Source: Tetmemena sp. SeJ-2015
Lineage: Eukaryota > Ciliophora > Spirotrichea > Sporadotrichida > Oxytrichidae
Assembly: GCA_027382625.1 (NCBI GenBank)
Contig: JAJKFJ010022263.1
Span: forward strand, 1 to 64,000
Reading direction: 5' to 3'
Length of the DNA: 64,000 bases
In this document: piece after piece, positions 55,828 through 64,000 of the stretch
Numbering within the stretch: position 1 is the first letter of the stretch
Layout of the letters: every line of letters begins with the position of its first letter
Made by a program: the position numbers and the translations under genes
The notes under the pieces: model-generated
Database searches by the model: none
What the model was told of the DNA's origin: nothing
The model's input: only the letters and a program-made list of their open reading frames with translations

Positions 55828-58800
55828 TCATGCTTCCTGTTTGACATTAATTCCTTACTTTATGTTGATGTCAGAGGCTTTACCTTTCCTATGGACTATT
55901 CCAAAGGGCCTAGGAGGTAACTTGAAATCTTCGCACTTATCTATGTACCTCGCAAAAGCATTCTTTTCGTCTTCTATAGCTATTGGTCCCACATCTTTAT
56001 TCTTATCCTTGGTTTTAAATTTTTCAAAGAACTTTTAAATTTCATGTCTCTCCTTCTTAAAGTCATGCTAAACTCTGCTGCATTTATTTGTCTTTAAATG
56101 ACTCTAATCTTTATTTTCCAAGATAATCTATTAGGATCTATACATCATTCCTTCTGCATTATTACTAGGAAAATTCTAATGGTTTGGAATCCTAAGTTCT
56201 TCACCTTCTTAATTTAAACCATCACAAAAAATTAAGTTTTATATCAGAAAGTTTTCGATTAACCTAAAATCTCGATTATTTCTCATCATGTTCATCACCC
56301 TCCTCTACTTCTACAATTTTCGATGAAAGCTTGTTTTTGAATGTAGATACTTGTAGAGGAATAGCGTTTAGCTTCTTAGATGATACTGGGACTGGAAACT
56401 TGCTGGGAGTGTTAAAGCTAAATTTGATTGCGTTTAGGTTATCCGCATTATAAAGAGGAGTCATCGAAAGTACGCTTTGACTCATGGGTGTAAGGATACT
56501 TTAGCTTTAGTCTTCTTCTCTCTGTGGCTATAGCTATTCATCAGAATTTTTAATTGGGATACTCAAGTTATTATGACTATAAGCTGCTTCTTAAGATTTT
56601 TATCCTGTTTTACCTTCCAAGACTAAAGCTGAAATGCTTATGTTATTATTGAGTTTGATTTAATTGGCTTTTTCTTCGTCTTAAATAGGGGAGCTTTTAT
56701 ATTATTTTCCCATTATGGGCTAATTATTCTTCTACCTCAGAGTTTCTATTCTTTCTTCCTTTTTTCTCTTCTGTTTCTGTTTAGCTTAATGAGGATCGAT
56801 TTAATTTTTCTTTTCAACTTCTATCTCTTAATCACTGAAAATATTAACTTCTGAGTCTGAATGGAACGTCTTATCTGCCGCTCCATCAAGAGTTTTAATT
56901 ATTTTCTAATACTCATCTTCATTAAGTTACACAGCAATCCCTTTATCTTTCTTTCTCTAATTTTTGTTCTAGTTCAAAGTATTAAAGAAACCATCCTGAT
57001 CATCCTCTTCTTCTGCCTAACTGTATCCATTTTAAGAATCGTCATCACTTTCTCTTCCCCCAAAGCCAAACTTCTTAGCAAACTTTTATCTCCTTCTTTT
57101 TACTGCGAGCACATACTTTTCTACTTTCTCTTGGGCGTTTGCAAGGTGAGGCATACTAGAATTTCTCAACATTCCTCTCTCTACTTAAGCAAATGTAGTC
57201 CTGTCTAAGTTCAAGTCATTGACAGTCCTTTTTTAAGAGTGATTTTGTAAAACCACACTTTCAATCTTTTCATTCATGCTGGCTCGAGAGTACTTCTTCA
57301 TAGAACTCTGTGATTATGGCTACTCCTATTTATGAATAAAGTTTGGGGATTAGTTGATTAAGATACTTTAATTTTTAAGTACTGAAGGAATAAAACTTGC
57401 TCGAGTATCTGAAAGATTATTATGTCTTTAGGGTTCATTCAGATAAATTGGGTCCTATCTCTAATAGTTCTAGTTGCTTATTTCTCGCATTTTACTTTAG
57501 AGCTAAGGCAGATTAATCAAGGAGAAAGTTCTCACAGCTATCTCATCTTTATGCCTTGAAGTTTGAGCTTATGAGCTTTGACCATGTCCAAATAATTTGC
57601 TTAAGATGTTTGAAGACACCTGCTTTTAAATATTGTTTCCTACCTTCTAATTTAAAATCTAGCTGGAGTTTTTCTTAATTTTGGGTTAGTATCTTCCGTC
57701 AAATGTTTTATACTCACTGAGACTTTTGTCTTAAACAGATTACCTCTTAGTTGTGAAATTATCACCTACTTTCTTCTTGTTAAAAGCTTTTTCTTACACT
57801 TTAAGTGATCTCTCCAAATCTTAAATGGCGATTTGCTTATCAAATAGATTCTATCTGTCTAATACTCCCTCCACTATTTTTGAAGCTCCTTAGAATAGAT
57901 TTCCATAAATATCTCCATATTTTGTTCCAACTTAAAATGATTATAAAGATGGAGAGCCACCTGATAAATTTTAGCCAGCGATTATCGTATTTCTTTACTC
58001 ATTGAGATCATCTATAATAATTAAGAAAGTGTAATGAATATTAAAATAAATAAGTTAATCTATCTATCGCCTAAGAGAACTTAGCAAATTCTGATGGATC
58101 TACTAGCATCCTTTATGATTGGTGTCACAAAAATGCTTTTTGTAAAAGCATATAAGAAAATATAGCTGTGAGGAATCTCTCTGTTTAATCGAGGGCATGG
58201 ATGAGTTATGATTTAAAGTTCTTAATGAATCTTTTTACGTCTTGTTTATCAGCAACTTTCTTACTGAAACGTTTTTGGGCAGACTATTTATTTGCTCTAC
58301 CTTTCTTGGCAGTTCTATTCTAGGTTACATAATTAGTTCAATGGAGGCTTGATTCTACGAATCCGGAATTTACTCTATAAATGAGTTCCTTTTGGAAGTT
58401 AAGTTGGAGTTAATGGCTGTTTGAAATTAATCTACGTTGAATTTTTGTATCAAGGGTGTTTCTTTCTTTGCTTGCTAATTTAATTGCGCAGCAGTTATTT
58501 ACTCCTTAAACTGAAAATACTATTGAGGAAGCTTCTTGCTGAATTTGATGGGAGTTTTGTGTGTAAAGGAAATGGGACTCTTATCCTACAGCAGGTTCAC
58601 ATTCTGTCTTGCTTCTCTGTCTTTCAGATTCTTGATGTTCATATTTTCAAATTTGACGTCGAAAGTCTTGAACTGGTGAGGATCAAAATCAGGTGCGCTT
58701 ATTGTGTTTAATCTCTTGATTTAGTCGTGTAACAAGTCAGTAAGAACTTACTAGGGTTATCCCAAATTTATCAAATTTAAGCTAAAAGTATTGATCATAA

Positions 58801-59215
58801 ATAATCCCAGTTTGGAAAGTGGAATTGGAGTTTATTATTGCCATTCATAGGTTTACAGCTCCTTTAACTGAGGTCTTGCCTATATCTATGATTTATCAAG
58901 CCTTATAGATGGTCGAGACGAGTTGTGCTAGTCTAATCCACTTCCCTAATGTGAGCTAACGCCACTACCGATTTCATGTATTAAAGAGTTCCTAAGACTT
59001 TTAGTCTCTTTCTTTAAAATACTAGCTCTCTTCTGTACTTGAAGGAGAGTCTGCTACTACTGATTTTAGTCTTGTTCCCTCGAAGTGTTACTTCCCGATA
59101 TAATCAAATTTGGGCTCTCCATCTGATTAAGGCTTTATTTGATCTAAGGAAGAATTAGAAGACTGCCCTTGATTACGCTCTCAGGCTATGAGTTTCTTCT
59201 CATTTAGCTGTGCAT
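55828..59215 (-). CDS. large low-complexity protein of unknown function
   Basis: I do not recognise this gene. A single frame read with Gln-coded TAA/TAG runs from MHSQMRRNSQPESVIKG (59215) to a TGA at 56222-56224, 997 residues. Skipping one base in the A6 run 56226-56231 continues it for about 130 more residues (ending INVKQEA before TGA at 55828-55830). The protein is rich in Gln, Asn, Ser and Lys; it has basic stretches (VKRRRQKFAKKF), acidic stretches (SQAEEEDDQDG) and charged helices (KQKQKRKKEERIETLRQKN). The last part (FFEKFKTKDKN, CEDFKLPPRPFGIVHRKG) looks folded and is probably the conserved portion. Hydrophobic islands near 58040-58150 may be introns or eliminated sequences kept in frame. 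No signal peptide or membrane helix was identified. Confidence 0.7.
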
Positions 59216-59351
59216 TATATCTTTATTTATAAATAGACAATTTAGAAAATTCTAAGAGAAATGCATAAAAGATCTATAAATAATGAAATAAATTTAGTAA
59301 AATTAAACTCTTCTAATTCTCAAATCTTCTTCCTTCCTTCTTTAAGCAGAA

Positions 59352-60481
<1,130 letters not shown>

Positions 60482-60756
60482 TTTCACGAATTTAATAAGT
60501 CTTTATTATAGAGCCAAAATAATTTAATATATAAATGTTTCCACTCTGTGACTCCTAATAAATATTTAATTTGCATCTCCACATTTCTCAGAAGAAAGAG
60601 TATTATTTCATTAATTTTATAATGATTATTATTTTGTTTTTAAATAGATAAAACACTCTTTCATGTTGAAAATAAGAATAACGAGTAAATTGATTGAATA
60701 AATTAAGTTTCAGATTAAACTGTGTGAATTATAAATTGGAAGAAGGAAGAATAAAC
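60482..60756. promoter_or_regulatory. 275-bp divergent spacer between actin and kinesin
   Basis: AT-rich spacer between two divergent starts; it must hold both promoters. No specific element was recognised. Confidence 0.4.
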
Positions 60757-63700
60757 ATGGAACTGAAATCATTTCTAGTTGTAAAGCAAGGTAGATAAGA
60801 AACACTAGCTCAAGGAGGATTTTGTAATAGTGGGAGCTGACAAAAAGACTGTCAGCATCCATGATCCCTATAATGGCGCATCCGGGCTTTAAAGAATTCC
60901 CGAATCATTAAAATTCATTTTTAACTTTAAATAAATGAGACATATTCATTTTTAATGTTTAGTATTTTTTTATATGAATAAAAGCAAGGAGTGGAATTCA
61001 GCTTTAAAGTAGACAAGGTTGTCGAAGGAGGGACTTAAAACTCGCCAGTAAGTTGTAACTATCAACTTCTTTCCATTAAGCTAATTCTTTCACCTCACTT
61101 CCAACAAGCAAATTCATAAGAAAGCTTTCTTTCTTTTTTTACATTAAAATTATCTTAACATTCCTTATTTAGACTGGCATATACAGAGAGTCGTTTGACG
61201 AGACAGTGACAAATGCAATAAACAATTAGAGAAATGGAGTAGCAATTCTATACGGCTAATCTAAATCAGGAAAAGCCACTCACTTGTTTGGAAATCGCAA
61301 GCAAGCCTAGACGGGACTTTTGCAACTGGCAGTCAACAAGTACTTTGAATTAGTTCCAGCCCTGCAGCCAACACCTCAAAATCAAAGCAACTAGAACATT
61401 AGCTTCACTCCTGGGAATAGATAGCAGCAGCAAATTTAGCAAGCACTGTATTTTTCATGCTTCGATGTGTGCTAGGACCACATCAGAGACTTCGGTATGT
61501 ATATGTTCTTACCTCCCACTAATCCCCAGCAGTCTTAAATTTGTCAAGGGTATGTTCGAACGGCCGACTATAACTTTCAAAACTTAAATCAAAATACTAT
61601 TGCCAAGCTATCAAGTGAACTTTTAGATAACTCAAGTGAGGCTATTCAAGTAAGAGGTCTTCACAGATTGGAAGTGTAAAGTGCAAGTTAGTTTGCTGAG
61701 TTTTTAAATGAGGAAGGAGCTTTTAGAGAGGAACTAGATAAGAGACATTCAATTTATTGTTTTCTGTAATTTATATTTGACATAAAAATAGTCCAAAGAA
61801 ATACCATCAGGTCTACGTTTTGTGGATGAAGCATCGTAACTCAGCTTAGTTAAGCTACCTTTACTTTGTGAAGGTAGCAGCAACTGAAAAAGTTCTCAAA
61901 GGGCAAACGCCTGATGAGCAAAAGAGATTGCAAGATCATATTATCTCTAGCAACTCATGAAAGTTATTTTCTCTTTTTATTCAGCATTTTTGTTTCATTG
62001 CATTCCTTGGCGAAATATCTAGCTGGTCTTGCAAAGAATGACTATTATTTAGCTTGAAATTTATATTGAATTTTAAGTTATAGGGAGTATCTTATCACGA
62101 AAGTAGATTAACTAAGGCTCTCCACGGCGTGCTGAACAATGATCAGAAACAAGTTTCAGTTGCTTTCTTAGCCCATATTTATCCAGTGGAGCAGAACTAT
62201 GAAGAAACTCTTCTCACTCTCCAATACTTGGACAAACTTATTTTATTAAATTACTATATATAGTTAATTAAACTAAAAGGCTACGACCAACCGTACAAGA
62301 AAGTAATCTTCGATGGACCTATGCCAGAGTAAATTCAAGCTCAAGAGCGGCTACTAGAAAGAATTTAAGATGAGAATCGCGAGCTTAAGAAGAGGTATGA
62401 ATAGCAGGTCTAGGAAGAGAAAGACAAATTTGAAGAACTTAAACGTAAACTCTCGCTAGACTTCCCAGTACCTGCTCTACTCAAGGCTAAGCCTAATTCC
62501 AAGGAAAGCTCTTATTTACAATTGCAATAAGAAGCTTCGCAGAGGAGTGAAACTCTTCAAAAGCTAAGTTCTGAGTTGGATAGGAAACTTAAAGTGTCTT
62601 TAAGAAAGCAAGAAGAGTCAGAGAATGAGTTGCAACGCTTTTCTAATCGCTGCGATGAATAGTTAAGGCTCTTAGAGAATAAATACGAGCAACTAAACAG
62701 TAGATTGAATGAAACGAGAGGCCGCATTAAATCATCAGTAAAAGAAGAAGTGAAGGATATAAATGATGAGCTCTCCAAAATGATATTCCATGGCCACATC
62801 TTGATGGAAGAGAGAGCGCATCTTATTCACACTTTGAAGGATGATTTGAAAAGGACATCAGAATAGCAGAGCAAACTCACAGAACTCAAAGATATGGGCA
62901 AGCGAGAGGCTGAACTTCAGTATAAGCTTCAGCTTAATCAGCTGTAAGAAGACTATGAGCGTCAAAGCTCGAATCTCAAAGAATAGTATATGCACTTGCT
63001 GAGACTTAAGCAAGAAGAAATAGACAAGTTTAACAAAGAGGCGAGTTAGTATTCAACCACGAAAAAGGAAGATATCTAGCAAGCTAGACAAGAGATGGTA
63101 GAGTTATTATAAATAACCATAGGCAATAAAAATTACAGATTTTAGTTGTTTGAAGTGATAAAGAGGTAATGTGAGACAATAGACTAAGTTGAGTCAGGTG
63201 CTTACTCAGGAGGCATAAAGTCATTTAACATACCTAAACAAGAGAAGTAAACTTATCCTGAAAGGGATTAATTCCCCTTTCTCTACAAATCTTTAGAGAA
63301 GACTAAGACTTTAATTAGCAGAAGCAGTGCCGTCTCGATGGGTTAGAGTGCGGTATTTATGAATTACACTAAGCAGAAATCAATAGCACATGAGATGAAT
63401 TAGACTAAATTTGAGGACGATTATTCCATATTCACTTAGCAAAGAGAAGATAAGCACTATAACTCAGCATTAAAGAAGCATGATTTATAGCATTATATGT
63501 TATTTCAATGATTCTCAGATTAAAAACAGAAATGTTAACTATAAGTAAACCGAAGGCCAAGATGAATAGGATTTTTCGCCTTTTAGAAAAACTAGGCCTC
63601 AAGATGTGGATTATCTAAGCTTAGATGAACTAAAGAATTTTTATATCACCTTAAATCATAATTTATATTTCGCGAGAGCATTACAAGGAGAGATTAAGTG

Positions 63701-64000
63701 CTGCTCAGTTTCAGAGCCGCTCAATCCTACAGGTTTGAGAGAACAGACACTTGAAAACTTGCTAAAGGAGCGTGAAAAGTGGAAGTAGATGACTGTAAAT
63801 GAAAATAAGAGAGTTGTCGAGTCTTAGGAAGTTTTGAATAGCTAGAAAAGAGTGATTGACAAGAGTAGCACTTTGAATAAGAATAGTTTCTACTCCAACT
63901 AAAACACTGCCAAAAAGCAAGAGAGACCATTCTCTTCATCCACTAATAACAGAAATAAGAGCTAATATAGCTAGGATATTAATTAAAGCGGAATTATGGG
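60757..64000 (+). CDS. kinesin-like motor protein, 3' end beyond the window
   Basis: Provisional start at ATG 60757. Motor domain: EDFVIVGADKKTVSIHDP, FSFKVDKVVEGGTQNSP, P-loop ILYGQSKSGKATHLFGN (about 61237-61290; canonical GQTGSGKT, so the loop is altered but keeps GxxxxGK), HQVYVLWMKHRNSAQLSYLY where switch I/II are expected, then GVSYHESRLTKALHGVLNND and EETLLTLQYLDKL. I cannot find intact SSRSH or DLAGSE, so nucleotide-hydrolysis motifs look degenerate. A neck LKGYDQPYKKVIFDGPMPEQ (about 62270) precedes a coiled coil of about 350 residues (62340-63160), then low-complexity tail to the window end. Introns include 61049-61171 and 61765-61790 or near. It has one 31-bp insert with a 12-bp pointer and a one-base slip near 60787. 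It is probably a divergent kinesin-14- or 6-like member; the subfamily is not resolved. Confidence 0.75.
60913..60955. other. 31-bp eliminated sequence in kinesin, pointer ATTCATTTTTAA
   Basis: The 12-bp direct repeat lies at 60913-60924 and 60944-60955. Removing 31 bp and then splicing the GT-AG intron 60956-60983 joins SLKFIFN to QGVEFSFKVDKVV in frame. Without removal the phases do not match. Confidence 0.7.

Overview
The window looks like the germline (micronuclear) genome of a spirotrich/hypotrich-type ciliate. TAA and TAG are used as glutamine codons: they fall at conserved Gln positions in actin and isocitrate dehydrogenase, and only TGA ends genes. Introns are short GT-AG. Several genes are interrupted by AT-rich inserts flanked by 2-12 bp direct repeats, and removing the insert together with one repeat copy restores a conserved reading frame. 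That is the signature of internal eliminated sequences (IESs) with pointers. No telomeric repeat is seen. The genus is not resolved.

Left part (1-47 kb): the 3' end of a protein kinase gene, then a head-to-tail array of four related large channel genes. Copy A (776-5690) is only the C-terminal part, copy B is 5979-24193, copy C is 24481-32598 and copy D is about 37022-47143. The proteins share an N-terminal beta-propeller-like region, a six-helix TRP-like ion-transport domain with a pore motif ending SVGD, and a coiled-coil tail ending in an acidic EEC-type motif. Copies A and B are cut up by large inserts: long perfect-to-near-perfect palindromes of 0.6-1.4 kb, homopolymer-rich tracts and tRNA-like pieces. 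C and D carry fewer inserts. Where the boundaries can be read (TA, ATATT, AAGT, TTGGAA, TATT, GTACT or an 8-bp repeat), excision rejoins the channel protein exactly as the uninterrupted paralogues predict. An unrelated gene of unknown function (33325-36138) lies between C and D.

Right part (47-64 kb): a compact cluster of ordinary genes with 90-280 bp gaps. These are CWC27 spliceosomal cyclophilin (-), a leucine-rich-repeat protein (+), NADP-isocitrate dehydrogenase (-), a CaMKK-like kinase (+), a large low-complexity protein (-), a divergent actin (-) and a kinesin (+, runs off the window). Short IESs of 23-45 bp with clear pointers interrupt the LRR, IDH and kinesin genes.

At about ten places the conserved frame continues only if exactly one base is skipped. 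This insertion bias suggests residual long-read consensus errors, though it could be real. All readings were made by eye from the sequence; no alignment or database search was run.
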